From positions 1 to 32,275 of the forward strand of contig PKUA01000066.1 in NCBI GenBank assembly GCA_002868905.1: a stretch of 32,275 bases of DNA, in the 5' to 3' direction. The notes under the pieces are model-generated. The model had not been told where the DNA came from and did not search any database. It was given only the letters and a program-made list of their open reading frames with translations. The translations under genes were made by a program, and so were the position numbers. Positions 15,094 through 23,083 of this stretch are shown in pieces (the first letter of the stretch is position 1; each line of letters starts with the position of its first letter). Origin of the DNA: Desulfuromonas sp. (GTDB taxonomy: Bacteria > Desulfobacterota > Desulfuromonadia > Desulfuromonadales > Geothermobacteraceae).

Positions 15094-15436
15094 CCGGCCG
15101 ACTCCGGTTTCCCGACCGGACGGCTCAATATTGCCCGCCCCGATTCCTCCTTTCCGCACCCGGAAACGTAAAGATTAAATCGATTTTAAAATTCTGCTGT
15201 CAGGCAGGTCGGTAATGGCTGAAACTCCACCTTGAAATCCCGGTGTGGCCAGTGACCTTGTCCAGGAAATTCTGCAATTCTATTTCAGCGTTTGAAACAG
15301 GACGGTCAAAAGAGAAATACGACCAAGATTTAGCAAGTTGCACCGCCCTCGACGAGCGTAAAACCGGGGATGAATAGCGTCTGTCGAGGGAGCTCTAAGG
15401 TGTTAATAAACCACTGTTTTATCCAATGTTTTTTGC
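15094..15436. other. long intergenic stretch between rnf and nuo
   Basis: No gene recognised. Near 15094-15124 an imperfect GC hairpin (GCCG..CCGG..CCGG..CGGC) follows rnfE without a T run. At 15346-15353/15383-15390 there is an 8-bp inverted repeat CCCTCGAC...GTCGAGGG around a 29-nt loop. The rest is AT-richer than the genes and has stops in all frames. It might hold a decayed gene or a small RNA; nothing supports either beyond the inverted repeat. Confidence 0.4.
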
Positions 15437-15452
15437 ATACAGTATACTGTAT
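15437..15452. promoter_or_regulatory. 16-bp operator-like palindrome upstream of the nuo promoter
   Basis: ATACAGTATACTGTAT is a perfect 16-bp palindrome ending 7 nt before the -35 box. The position suits a dimeric regulator. Several repressor families use GTATAC-centred boxes. In Geobacter the repressor HgtR is reported to control central energy genes including nuo; I cannot compare its box from memory, so that link is only a candidate. Confidence 0.6.
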
Positions 15453-15459
15453 TTTTTCC

Positions 15460-15488
15460 TTGACAATGGGTTGCTTTTATCCTACTTT
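15460..15488 (+). promoter_or_regulatory. nuo operon promoter
   Basis: Consensus -35 TTGACA (15460-15465), a 17-nt spacer and -10 TACTTT (15483-15488). A start near 15495 would give a leader of about 100 nt before nuoA. No other candidate in the gap is as good. Confidence 0.7.
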
Positions 15489-15558
15489 GCCTGAGCTCAG
15501 AAGCCGTAAACGGCATTTCTGAACCCACTATATCCGGACCTTGGATGCCTCAGGCAAA
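15486..15558. promoter_or_regulatory. nested inverted repeats in the nuo leader
   Basis: The outer arms TTTGCCTGAG (15486-15495) and CTCAGGCAAA (15549-15558) are perfect 10-bp complements. Inside, TCAGAAGCCGT (15497-15507) pairs with ACGGC-AT-TTCTGA (15510-15522), leaving a 2-nt AA tip and an AT bulge. The outer 5' arm overlaps the -10 box, so with the promoter above it would not be in the RNA. It may be a DNA site, or transcription may start upstream. The inner hairpin would sit at the 5' end of the mRNA. Confidence 0.5.
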
Positions 15559-15596
15559 GGTTCGGTTACCATTCAGTAACTGGAGGAGCAGCGCCC

Positions 15597-15953
15597 ATGT
15601 TGGACAGTTACCTGCCAATTATCGTCCTGATCGGAATCGCCGTCGGCTTTGCCATCTGCACCACGATCTTTTCCCGACTGATCGGGCAAAAGAAACCGAC
15701 CGAAGTCAAGTTGGCCCCGTACGAATGCGGAATGCCTCCTGTCGGTTCGGCACGTGAGCGGATGTCGATGAAATTCTACATTATCGCCATGCTGTTCATC
15801 GTCTTCGACATCGAGGCGGTGTTCCTGTACCCCTGGGCGGTCATGTTCAAGAAACTCGGCTTGTTCGGCTTTGTCGAGATGGGTGTCTTCATCGCCATCC
15901 TTCTTGTCGGTTATATCTACGTTTGGAAAAAAGGAGCGCTGGAATGGGAGTAG
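15597..15953 (+). CDS. nuoA: complex I subunit A (NADH:quinone oxidoreductase)
   Basis: 118 residues, three membrane helices (about 4-27, 60-82 and 88-108). NuoA/ND3 signatures: [24 protein letters not shown], with the conserved Cys in the flexible loop near the quinone site, and [16 protein letters not shown] with the conserved Asp/Glu. The start is the ATG at 15597 with GGAGGAG upstream. First gene of the fourteen-subunit operon. Its end overlaps the start of nuoB by 10 nt, indicating translational coupling. Confidence 0.97.
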   Translation: MLDSYLPIIVLIGIAVGFAICTTIFSRLIGQKKPTEVKLAPYECGMPPVGSARERMSMKFYIIAMLFIVFDIEAVFLYPWAVMFKKLGLFGFVEMGVFIAILLVGYIYVWKKGALEWE

Positions 15954-16453
15954 AACAGACTCTTGGCAACAATGTCATAACCACCTCCCTGGATAAACTG
16001 GTCAACTGGTCACGTTCCAGGTCGCTCTGGCCGATGACATTCGGTCTCGCCTGCTGCGCTATCGAAATGATGGCGACCGGTGCTGCCCGTTTTGACCTCG
16101 ACCGCTTTGGTGTCTTGTTCCGCGCTTCTCCCCGCCAGGCTGACGTCATTGTCATTGCCGGCACCGTGACGAAGAAAATGCTGCCGGTTATCCAGACTGT
16201 TTACGAGCAGATGCCTGAGCCGCGCTATGTCGTCGCCATGGGTGCCTGTGCCTGTTCGGGCGGGATTTTCGATACCTACAGCACCGTGCAGGGTATTGAC
16301 GAGGCGCTGCCGGTCGATGTTTACGTGCCCGGTTGCCCGCCACGTCCGGAGGGCCTGCTGTACGGCCTGATGAAGCTGCAGGAAAAAATCATGAACGAGC
16401 GCAACTCGTTCGGGGCCGCTATCGGCGTCGGCGAGCGGGTCAGCGAAGTTTAA
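15944..16453 (+). CDS. nuoB: complex I subunit B, carries cluster N2
   Basis: 169 residues from the ATG at 15944, which has AAGGAG upstream and lies inside the end of nuoA. The PSST/NuoB fold contains the [4Fe-4S] N2 ligands: the tandem Cys37-Cys38 ([11 protein letters not shown]), Cys102 (GACACSGG) and Cys131 ([12 protein letters not shown]). N2 passes electrons to quinone. No membrane helix; the protein sits at the junction of the peripheral and membrane arms with NuoD. 64 nt separate it from nuoC. Confidence 0.97.
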   Translation: MGVEQTLGNNVITTSLDKLVNWSRSRSLWPMTFGLACCAIEMMATGAARFDLDRFGVLFRASPRQADVIVIAGTVTKKMLPVIQTVYEQMPEPRYVVAMGACACSGGIFDTYSTVQGIDEALPVDVYVPGCPPRPEGLLYGLMKLQEKIMNERNSFGAAIGVGERVSEV

Positions 16454-16517
16454 TTGAGCCGGTTTATCGCGGATCGTTGTCCTGATTCGCCAACCTTGAG
16501 TTACAGGAACGTAGACC

Positions 16518-17000
16518 ATGAGTGAACATCGTGCCGTTGCCCCATTGAAGACCGAATTTGCCGACGCCGTTCTGGATGTCGTCGAGTTCCGTGGTGAGAC
16601 TACCGTGACCGTCAAGAAGGAGCAGATCGTCGAGGTCTGTACTTTCCTGAAGAAGGAGCTCGGGTTTAATTTCCTGACCGACCTGTGTAGTGTCGATTAC
16701 CTCGGTCAGGATCCCCGGTTCATGGTGGTCTATCAATTGTACAGCATCGACAAGAACGACCGCCTGCGGATCAAGGCGCCGGTTGCCGAGACTGACGCGC
16801 GGATCGAGACAGTCACCTGCGTCTGGCAGACCGCCAACTGGCTGGAGCGTGAGTGCTGGGACTTGATGGGGATTGAGTTTGTCAACCATCCCGATCCGCG
16901 TCGCATCCTGATGCCGGCCGACTGGGAAGGTCACCCGTTGCGCAAGGATTATCCGGTACAGGGTCCCGATCGTGAGCCCTACCAGGGCCGGTTGAGCTAG
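16518..17000 (+). CDS. nuoC: complex I subunit C (30-kDa type)
   Basis: 160 residues, soluble peripheral-arm subunit. The family signature covers about 109-150: ERECWDLMGIEFVNHPDPRR then ILMPADWEGHPLRKDYP. It has no cofactor and supports the N2/quinone module with NuoD. It is a separate gene here, unlike the fused nuoCD of E. coli. The ATG at 16518 has AGGAA upstream. Third gene of the nuo operon. Confidence 0.96.
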   Translation: MSEHRAVAPLKTEFADAVLDVVEFRGETTVTVKKEQIVEVCTFLKKELGFNFLTDLCSVDYLGQDPRFMVVYQLYSIDKNDRLRIKAPVAETDARIETVTCVWQTANWLERECWDLMGIEFVNHPDPRRILMPADWEGHPLRKDYPVQGPDREPYQGRLS

Positions 17001-17053
17001 AGAGAGACATCTTCCGATCGAATCGATACTTTCGCGAGACTGAAGAGGCAGAT

Positions 17054-18232
17054 ATGGCGAGCACCGAAGTAATGACAATCAATATGGGACCCCAGCATCC
17101 GTCGACCCACGGCGTGTTGCAGCTGGTCCTGGAACTCGATGGGGAGACGGTCGTCAAGGCGACGCCGCATATCGGTTTTCTTCATCGGGGCATCGAGAAG
17201 CTGGCGGAGCATCGGACCTACCACCAGATTTTGCCGCTGACCGACCGGCTCGATTACCTGGCGCCGATGCACAACAATCTCGGTTATATGCTGGCGGTGG
17301 AGAAACTCCTCGGGATCGAAGACCAGATTCCGGAGCGAGCCCAGGTTGTCCGCGTGCTGCTGGCAGAGTTGACCCGTATCAAGAGTCACCTCGTCTGGAT
17401 CGCCTGCCACGCTCTCGATATCGGTGCCATGACGGTGTTCATCTACGCTTTCCGCGAGCGTGAACACATCATGAACATTTATGAAAAGATCTCCGGCGCA
17501 CGGATGACCTCCAACTATTTCCGCGTCGGCGGTCTGTCTGCCGATCTGCCGGACGGTCTGGAGCAGGAGATCAGGACTTTTGTCGACTCGATGCCGGGTC
17601 ATATCGACACCTACGAAGGTCTGCTGACCGGCAACAAAATCTGGCAGAAGCGTATCCAGAATGTCGGAGTTATCAGTGGCGAAGACGCCATTGACCTCGG
17701 CGTTTCGGGTCCGAGCCTGCGCGGTTCCGGAGTCGACTGGGACCTGCGGCGGGACAACCCGTATTCCGGTTACGAGAATTATGATTTCCAGGTTTGTGTC
17801 GATGACGGGTGTGACACCTGGGCGCGTTACAAGATTCGCCTGCTCGAGATGCGCGAATCGTGCAAGATCATCTACCAGGCTCTCGACAAGTTGAAGCCGG
17901 GTCCGATTCTTGCGGATTGCCCGAAAGTCTGCCTGCCGCCGAAAAAGGATGTGGTCGACAGCATCGAGGGCTTGATCCACCACTTCAAGATCATCACCGA
18001 AGGGTTCAAGCCGGAAAAAGGTGAGGTTTATGTCGGCGTCGAAAATCCGAAGGGGGAGGTCGGGTTTTACCTGAACTCCGATGGTGGACCGCGTCCCTAC
18101 CGGATGAAAATCCGACCAGCTTCATTCATCAACCTGCAGGCGTTGCCGAAGATGGTTGAAGGATCGATGATCGCCGACGTGGTGGCAGTCATCGGGACAC
18201 TCGATATCGTCCTCGGTGAAATTGACCGCTAA
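17054..18232 (+). CDS. nuoD: complex I subunit D (49-kDa type), quinone site
   Basis: 392 residues. The 49-kDa/NuoD family, related to the large subunit of NiFe hydrogenases but without the metal ligands. Signatures: NMGPQHPSTHGVLQLVLELDG, with His19 at the position of the quinone-binding His, HIGFLHRGIEKLAEHRTY, and RLDYLAPMHNN, with Tyr68 at the position of the conserved quinone-binding Tyr (49 residues apart, as in Thermus). The C-terminus matches the family ending (VIGTLDIVLGEIDR). Starts at the ATG 17054. Confidence 0.97.
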   Translation: MASTEVMTINMGPQHPSTHGVLQLVLELDGETVVKATPHIGFLHRGIEKLAEHRTYHQILPLTDRLDYLAPMHNNLGYMLAVEKLLGIEDQIPERAQVVRVLLAELTRIKSHLVWIACHALDIGAMTVFIYAFREREHIMNIYEKISGARMTSNYFRVGGLSADLPDGLEQEIRTFVDSMPGHIDTYEGLLTGNKIWQKRIQNVGVISGEDAIDLGVSGPSLRGSGVDWDLRRDNPYSGYENYDFQVCVDDGCDTWARYKIRLLEMRESCKIIYQALDKLKPGPILADCPKVCLPPKKDVVDSIEGLIHHFKIITEGFKPEKGEVYVGVENPKGEVGFYLNSDGGPRPYRMKIRPASFINLQALPKMVEGSMIADVVAVIGTLDIVLGEIDR

Positions 18233-18258
18233 CCGGAATTGCACGAAGGGGTGTCGTC

Positions 18259-18756
18259 ATGAGCGAGACAGCGGAACAAGTACAAGAGCAGGAGATCGAT
18301 CTCGCTGCGGCCAACGAGATCCTGGACAAGTACCAGGGTATGCAGGGTGCTTTGATGCCGGTTCTGCAGGAAATCCAGGATCACTACGGCTTCATCCCTG
18401 AACCGACCGTCCACTTGACCGCCGAGCGATTGAATGTCTATTCCAGCCAGATTTTTGGTGTGTTGACGTTCTACGCCCAGTTCCACCTGGAGCCGCGTGG
18501 CAAGTACATTATCCGGGTCTGCATGGGGACGGCCTGTCACGTCAAAGGGGCCGGGCGCCTCGGTGACACCGTTAAGGAACGGATCGGCATCGGTCATGCG
18601 GAAACGACCGAGGATCTCAAGTTTACCGCCGAGTTCGTTGCCTGTATCGGCGCCTGCGGTATGGCGCCGGTCATCATGGTCAACGATGCGACCTACGGCT
18701 CGTTATCGGTGCAGAAAATGAACGATATCGTTACCAAATATCAGGAAATGGACTAA
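18259..18756 (+). CDS. nuoE: complex I subunit E (24-kDa type), [2Fe-2S]
   Basis: 165 residues. An N-terminal helical bundle (LMPVLQEIQDHYGFIPE) is followed by a thioredoxin-like [2Fe-2S] domain with ligands Cys88 and Cys93 (RVCMGTACHVKGA), Cys129 and Cys133 (ACIGACGMAP). It carries cluster N1a next to the FMN of NuoF. All four ligands are intact, in contrast to the related domain at the N-terminus of the following NuoF. Start ATG at 18259, 26 nt after nuoD. Confidence 0.96.
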   Translation: MSETAEQVQEQEIDLAAANEILDKYQGMQGALMPVLQEIQDHYGFIPEPTVHLTAERLNVYSSQIFGVLTFYAQFHLEPRGKYIIRVCMGTACHVKGAGRLGDTVKERIGIGHAETTEDLKFTAEFVACIGACGMAPVIMVNDATYGSLSVQKMNDIVTKYQEMD

Positions 18757-18788
18757 GGTCCAGCAACCGCAAGTCATCTGAGGATTCC

Positions 18789-20570
18789 ATGGCCGAGAAT
18801 ACCGAACAGATACAGGTCCTCATCTGCACCGGAACCGGGGGTATCGCTTCCGGGTCGTTGGAGGTCGCAGCAGCATTCGAGGAAGAGTTCGCCAAGCATG
18901 GCGTCGAAGCGAAAGTCGGCAAGCGTTGCGCGGTCAAAAAGACTGGTTGCCGCGGCCTCTGCGCTAATGACGTTCTGGTCGATGTCGTTCTGCCGGGTCA
19001 GGAGCCGGTGACCTACGATTTCTGTAAACCGGAACTGGTGCCGCAGATCGTCGAAGAACACATTCTGGGGAACGAGCCGGTGCCGAAGAAGGTGGCCGGA
19101 CCTTATTACGAAAAATTTCTCGAAAAACAGCACCGTATCATCTTCTCCCGCTGCGGCACCATTGACGCGGAGAGTCTGCAGGACTACCTCGATCACAAGG
19201 GCTTCGAGGGGATCAAGAACGCCGTCAAGATGGCCCCGGAAGAGGTCATCGAGGCCGTCAAGAAATCCGGGTTGCGTGGTCGTGGCGGCGGCGGCTTCCC
19301 GACAGGCGTCAAATGGTCCTTCGCCAAGGCTTCCCCCGGCACGGACAAGTATTTGATCTGTAACGCAGACGAAGGCGATCCAGGCGCGTTTATGGACCGC
19401 TCCCTGCTCGAAGGCGACCCGTACGGCATCATCGAAGGGATGATGATCGCCGCCTACGCCATCGGCTGCAAATTCGGCTACGTCTATGTCCGCGCCGAGT
19501 ATCCGCTCGCGATCAAGCGTCTGCAGATGGCGATCGATACCTGCTACGAGAAAGGGATCCTCGGCGAGAATGCCATGGGTCTCGGGTTCCAGTTCAACAT
19601 GCGGATCAAGGTCGGTGCCGGCGCGTTCGTCTGCGGCGAAGAGACGGCCCTGATGGCCTCGATCGAGGGGCAGCGCGGAATGTCCCGTCCCCGTCCGCCG
19701 TTCCCGGCGGTCCGCGGTCTCTGGGGCAAGCCGACCAACATCAACAACGTTGAAACCTACGCCAACGTCACCTACATCCTGCTCAATGGGGCCGATTGGT
19801 ATGCCAATATCGGGACCGAGGGGACCAAGGGGACCAAGATCTTCGCCCTGACCGGGAAGGTCAAGCATACCGGTCTGGTCGAGGTCCCGGCCGGGACCAC
19901 CATGCGCGAGGTTATCTACGACGTTTGCGGCGGCCTGCTCAATAACCGGAAATTCAAGGCGGTGCAGGCGGGTGGCCCGTCCGGCGGTTGTCTGCCGTCC
20001 GAAGCCCTTGATGCCGAAGTCGATTACGACTCGCTGATCAAGGCCGGCGCCATGATGGGCTCCGGCGGCCTGGTCGTCATGGACGAAACGACCTGCATGG
20101 TCGATATCGCCCGCTTCTTCCTGAATTTCACCAGGGTCGAGTCTTGTGGCAAATGCATCCCCTGCCGGATCGGACTGAAGATCATGCTTGAGATTCTCGA
20201 GCGGATCTGCGGCGGTGAAGGCCGCGAAGGTGATATCGAGTTGCTGCAGGATATGGCGATCGATATCAAGAAGAGTTCACTCTGTGGTCTCGGTCAGACG
20301 GCACCGAACCCGGTCCTGTCGACGATTCGCTATTTTCGCCACGAATACGAAGCGCACATCAAGGAGAAAGAGTGTCCTTCTCACGGATGTAAACCGCTGC
20401 TTCACTTCGAGGTGATCGAGGATGCCTGCAAAAAATGCGGTCTCTGCCCGAAGGTCTGCCCGGTGGACGCCATCGAGTGGGAAAAGGGCAAGGTGGCTTA
20501 TATCGATAAGGAGATCTGCACCGAGTGCACCTCCTGTTACGATGCCTGCCGATTCATGGCAATCAAGTAA
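18789..20570 (+). CDS. nuoF: complex I subunit F, NADH/FMN-binding, with extra N- and C-terminal Fe-S domains
   Basis: 593 residues, longer than the roughly 430 of classical NuoF. Domains: N-terminal thioredoxin-like [2Fe-2S]-type domain (about 8-95); the FMN/NADH core (about 115-440) with GLRGRGGGGFPTGVKWSF (161-178) and NADEGDPGAFMDR (192-204); SLBB region; cluster N3 (Cys453, 456, 459, 499); and a C-terminal 2[4Fe-4S] ferredoxin domain (Cys547, 550, 553, 557 and 577, 580, 583, 587). This is the layout of HydB/HndC-type subunits of bifurcating hydrogenases and formate dehydrogenases. In the first domain the expected C-x4-C reads CTGTGG, so Gly18 replaces a ligand Cys, while Cys54 and Cys58 are kept. 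It oxidises NADH, or could exchange electrons with ferredoxin (inference). Confidence 0.95.
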   Translation: MAENTEQIQVLICTGTGGIASGSLEVAAAFEEEFAKHGVEAKVGKRCAVKKTGCRGLCANDVLVDVVLPGQEPVTYDFCKPELVPQIVEEHILGNEPVPKKVAGPYYEKFLEKQHRIIFSRCGTIDAESLQDYLDHKGFEGIKNAVKMAPEEVIEAVKKSGLRGRGGGGFPTGVKWSFAKASPGTDKYLICNADEGDPGAFMDRSLLEGDPYGIIEGMMIAAYAIGCKFGYVYVRAEYPLAIKRLQMAIDTCYEKGILGENAMGLGFQFNMRIKVGAGAFVCGEETALMASIEGQRGMSRPRPPFPAVRGLWGKPTNINNVETYANVTYILLNGADWYANIGTEGTKGTKIFALTGKVKHTGLVEVPAGTTMREVIYDVCGGLLNNRKFKAVQAGGPSGGCLPSEALDAEVDYDSLIKAGAMMGSGGLVVMDETTCMVDIARFFLNFTRVESCGKCIPCRIGLKIMLEILERICGGEGREGDIELLQDMAIDIKKSSLCGLGQTAPNPVLSTIRYFRHEYEAHIKEKECPSHGCKPLLHFEVIEDACKKCGLCPKVCPVDAIEWEKGKVAYIDKEICTECTSCYDACRFMAIK

Positions 20571-20608
20571 AGTTCTGACGCGATAAGCGCACCGATAACG
20601 AGGACAAG

Positions 20609-23074
20609 ATGGTCAACCTGACAATCGACGGAAAACAGGTCACTGTTAGCAAAACCGCCACCATTTACGAGGCGGCCAAGGAAGCGGGAGTCGATATCCC
20701 GGTTCTCTGCTATGCGAAGAAACTGCTGCCCTTCGGCGCCTGCCGGGTCTGCCTGGTGGAAGTCGAGCAGATGAAAGGTCGCCTGATTCCGGCCTGCACC
20801 ACGCCGGCCACCGAAGGGATGGTGGTGACGACCAATTCGGACGAGATCGCCAAGGTCCGCAAGACCGTCATGGAGTTTCTCCTGGTCAATCATGTGCTCG
20901 ACTGCCCTGTCTGCGACAAGGGTGGCGAATGTGACCTGCAGGACCTGACCTACGACTTCGAAGTCAACTCCAACCGTTTCGAAGGGGTCAAGTTCGACCT
21001 GCCGACCGATGAGGTGAATCCGCTGATCGAACGGAACATGAACCGTTGCGTCCTTTGCGGTCGTTGCGTTCGCGTCTGCGACGAAATCGTCGCATACGGA
21101 TCCTACTCTTTCATCAATCGTGGATTCGAAACCAAGATCGCCACGGCCTTCGACCGCGGGTTGAGCTGCGAATTCTGTGGCCAGTGCCTCTCCATGTGTC
21201 CGGTCGGCGCCCTGTTGCCGCGCCCCTTCAAATTCAAGGCGCGTCCATGGCAGCTTAAGGAAGTTGATTCGGTCTGCGGGTATTGTGGCAACGGTTGTAC
21301 CGTCACTCTCGGCTGCAAGGACAACCAGGTTCAGACCATCCGTTTCAACGACAAGATCGGTGTTAACGATGGCAACCTCTGTGTCCGTGGCCGTTTCGGT
21401 TACTCTTATGTCAACAGGGATGACCGCCTGACCACTCCGCTGGTTCGTAAGGATGGACAGCTGGTCGAGGCGAGCTGGGACGAGGCGCTCGACGCTGTCT
21501 CTTCCGCTCTCAAGGATGGCAAAGCCGGAATCCTCTCTGGCGCCCGCCTGACCAACGAAGAGCTTTTCCTGCTGAAGAACGTCGCAAAAACCGCCTCCGC
21601 CAGCCTCGATCATTCCGGGGGAGAATGCTACAAGGGCGTGACCGAAGGGTTGCAGGAGACGCTTGGCCTGGCTTCGTCAACCGGGACGTTCCCGCAGGTT
21701 GAGGATGCGGATGTCATTCTCAGTATCCGCTCTGATTTCTATGAAACCCACCCAGTGTTCGGCATGGTCGTCAATCAGGCGGTCAAGCGGAACGGTGCCA
21801 AGTTCCTGGTTTTGAGCGACAAGACCGGCAAGTTCAACAAGCTTCCGGATGCACAGACCCTGCTGACCAAGCCGGGCCTCGAGGTCAACGTCCTCAACGC
21901 CATTTGCGCCGCGCTGCTCGAGAGCGGTCAGGCCAAGACCGACGGTGTCAGCGGAGTCGACGAATTCAAGTCCGCCCTGGCCGATTATGCCCCGGCCAAG
22001 GTGTCAGCCCAGACCGGAGTCCCGGTCGAGGCCATCACGGCTGCGGCCGAGCAGCTCGCGGGCGCCAAGAAAGGTGCCATCCTGCTCGCTTATGGCCTGC
22101 CGTACACCGCCCAGAGCAAAGAACTGGCGATCGCCGCTGCCAACCTCGCCATACTCTCCGGACTCGCCGCGCAGGATGAGGCGGGACTCTATATCTGCGG
22201 TGAGAAAGCGAACAGCCAGGGCGCGATCGACCTCGGTATCCTGCCGGGTGACGGTCTCGGGGCCCAGGAGCAATTAGCTGCCGCGGCCAAGGGCGATCTC
22301 GATCTGCTTTATGTCATCGGTGAAGACCCGATGACCAGCTACCCTGACGGTGCGAAGGTCGAGGCGGCCATCAATGGCGCCAAGATGGTTGTCGTTCAGG
22401 ACCTGTTCCTGACTCCGACGGCCGAGCAGGCAGATGTGGTTCTTCCGGCGGCTTCTTTCGCCGAGAAGGACGGCACCTTTACCAACGCGGAAAGACGCAT
22501 TCAGCGGGTTCGGCCGGGTATCACCTCTCCGGGTGAGGCTAAATCCGATTTCGAAATTTTCACTTCCCTGCTCGGTCGGCTCGGCGCCCAGGTCAGCTAC
22601 ACTGGACCCCAGGCCGTGTTTGCCGCCCTTGCTGCGGAGAATGGCGAATACGCAGGGATCGATTTCGATGCCATTGGCCCACAGGGGGTTGTCTGGGGCG
22701 GGGACAAGCTTGCACCGAAACAGCAGGTACTGGTTTCGGTTAGCGGCTTGCAACCGGTTGAGGCTCGCTTCCAGCTGGTCACCGGCAGCGCCCTGTATCA
22801 CAGCGGGACCACATCAACGAGGGCCAAGGGGCCGAGGGCCGTTATCGACGAGGCTTACGTCGAGCTCGGTCGGGAAGATGCCGCTGAACTCGGTGTAGCG
22901 ACGGATGATCAGGTCACCGTCAAGGCGAATGGCAATACCGTCAAGCTGAAGGCGAAAGTTGACAACCGGTTGCCGAAAGGGGTGGTTTTTGTCCCGAACC
23001 ATTTCGCCGGGACCGGGTTGAACAAGATTTACCAGGGAGCCGCTTCGGTCGCTGTCGAGGTGACCAAGGGTTGA
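20609..23074 (+). CDS. nuoG: complex I subunit G, Fe-S chain, with an extra [4Fe-4S] motif
   Basis: 821 residues. N-terminal [2Fe-2S] ligands Cys34, 45, 48, 63; N5-type His95, Cys99, 102, 108 (HVLDCPVCDKGGECDLQD); then two complete ferredoxin motifs, Cys147, 150, 153, 157 and Cys187, 190, 193, 197. Canonical NuoG has only one cluster (N4) in that stretch, so one [4Fe-4S] cluster is extra. The N7-type set follows (Cys223, 226, 230, 258). The rest is a molybdopterin-oxidoreductase-like domain presumed not to bind the cofactor (GEDPMTSYP, LFLTPTAEQADVVLPAASFAEKDGTF). Start ATG at 20609. It carries electrons from NuoF towards NuoI. Confidence 0.95.
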   Translation: MVNLTIDGKQVTVSKTATIYEAAKEAGVDIPVLCYAKKLLPFGACRVCLVEVEQMKGRLIPACTTPATEGMVVTTNSDEIAKVRKTVMEFLLVNHVLDCPVCDKGGECDLQDLTYDFEVNSNRFEGVKFDLPTDEVNPLIERNMNRCVLCGRCVRVCDEIVAYGSYSFINRGFETKIATAFDRGLSCEFCGQCLSMCPVGALLPRPFKFKARPWQLKEVDSVCGYCGNGCTVTLGCKDNQVQTIRFNDKIGVNDGNLCVRGRFGYSYVNRDDRLTTPLVRKDGQLVEASWDEALDAVSSALKDGKAGILSGARLTNEELFLLKNVAKTASASLDHSGGECYKGVTEGLQETLGLASSTGTFPQVEDADVILSIRSDFYETHPVFGMVVNQAVKRNGAKFLVLSDKTGKFNKLPDAQTLLTKPGLEVNVLNAICAALLESGQAKTDGVSGVDEFKSALADYAPAKVSAQTGVPVEAITAAAEQLAGAKKGAILLAYGLPYTAQSKELAIAAANLAILSGLAAQDEAGLYICGEKANSQGAIDLGILPGDGLGAQEQLAAAAKGDLDLLYVIGEDPMTSYPDGAKVEAAINGAKMVVVQDLFLTPTAEQADVVLPAASFAEKDGTFTNAERRIQRVRPGITSPGEAKSDFEIFTSLLGRLGAQVSYTGPQAVFAALAAENGEYAGIDFDAIGPQGVVWGGDKLAPKQQVLVSVSGLQPVEARFQLVTGSALYHSGTTSTRAKGPRAVIDEAYVELGREDAAELGVATDDQVTVKANGNTVKLKAKVDNRLPKGVVFVPNHFAGTGLNKIYQGAASVAVEVTKG

Positions 23075-23083
23075 CGGAGGTTT

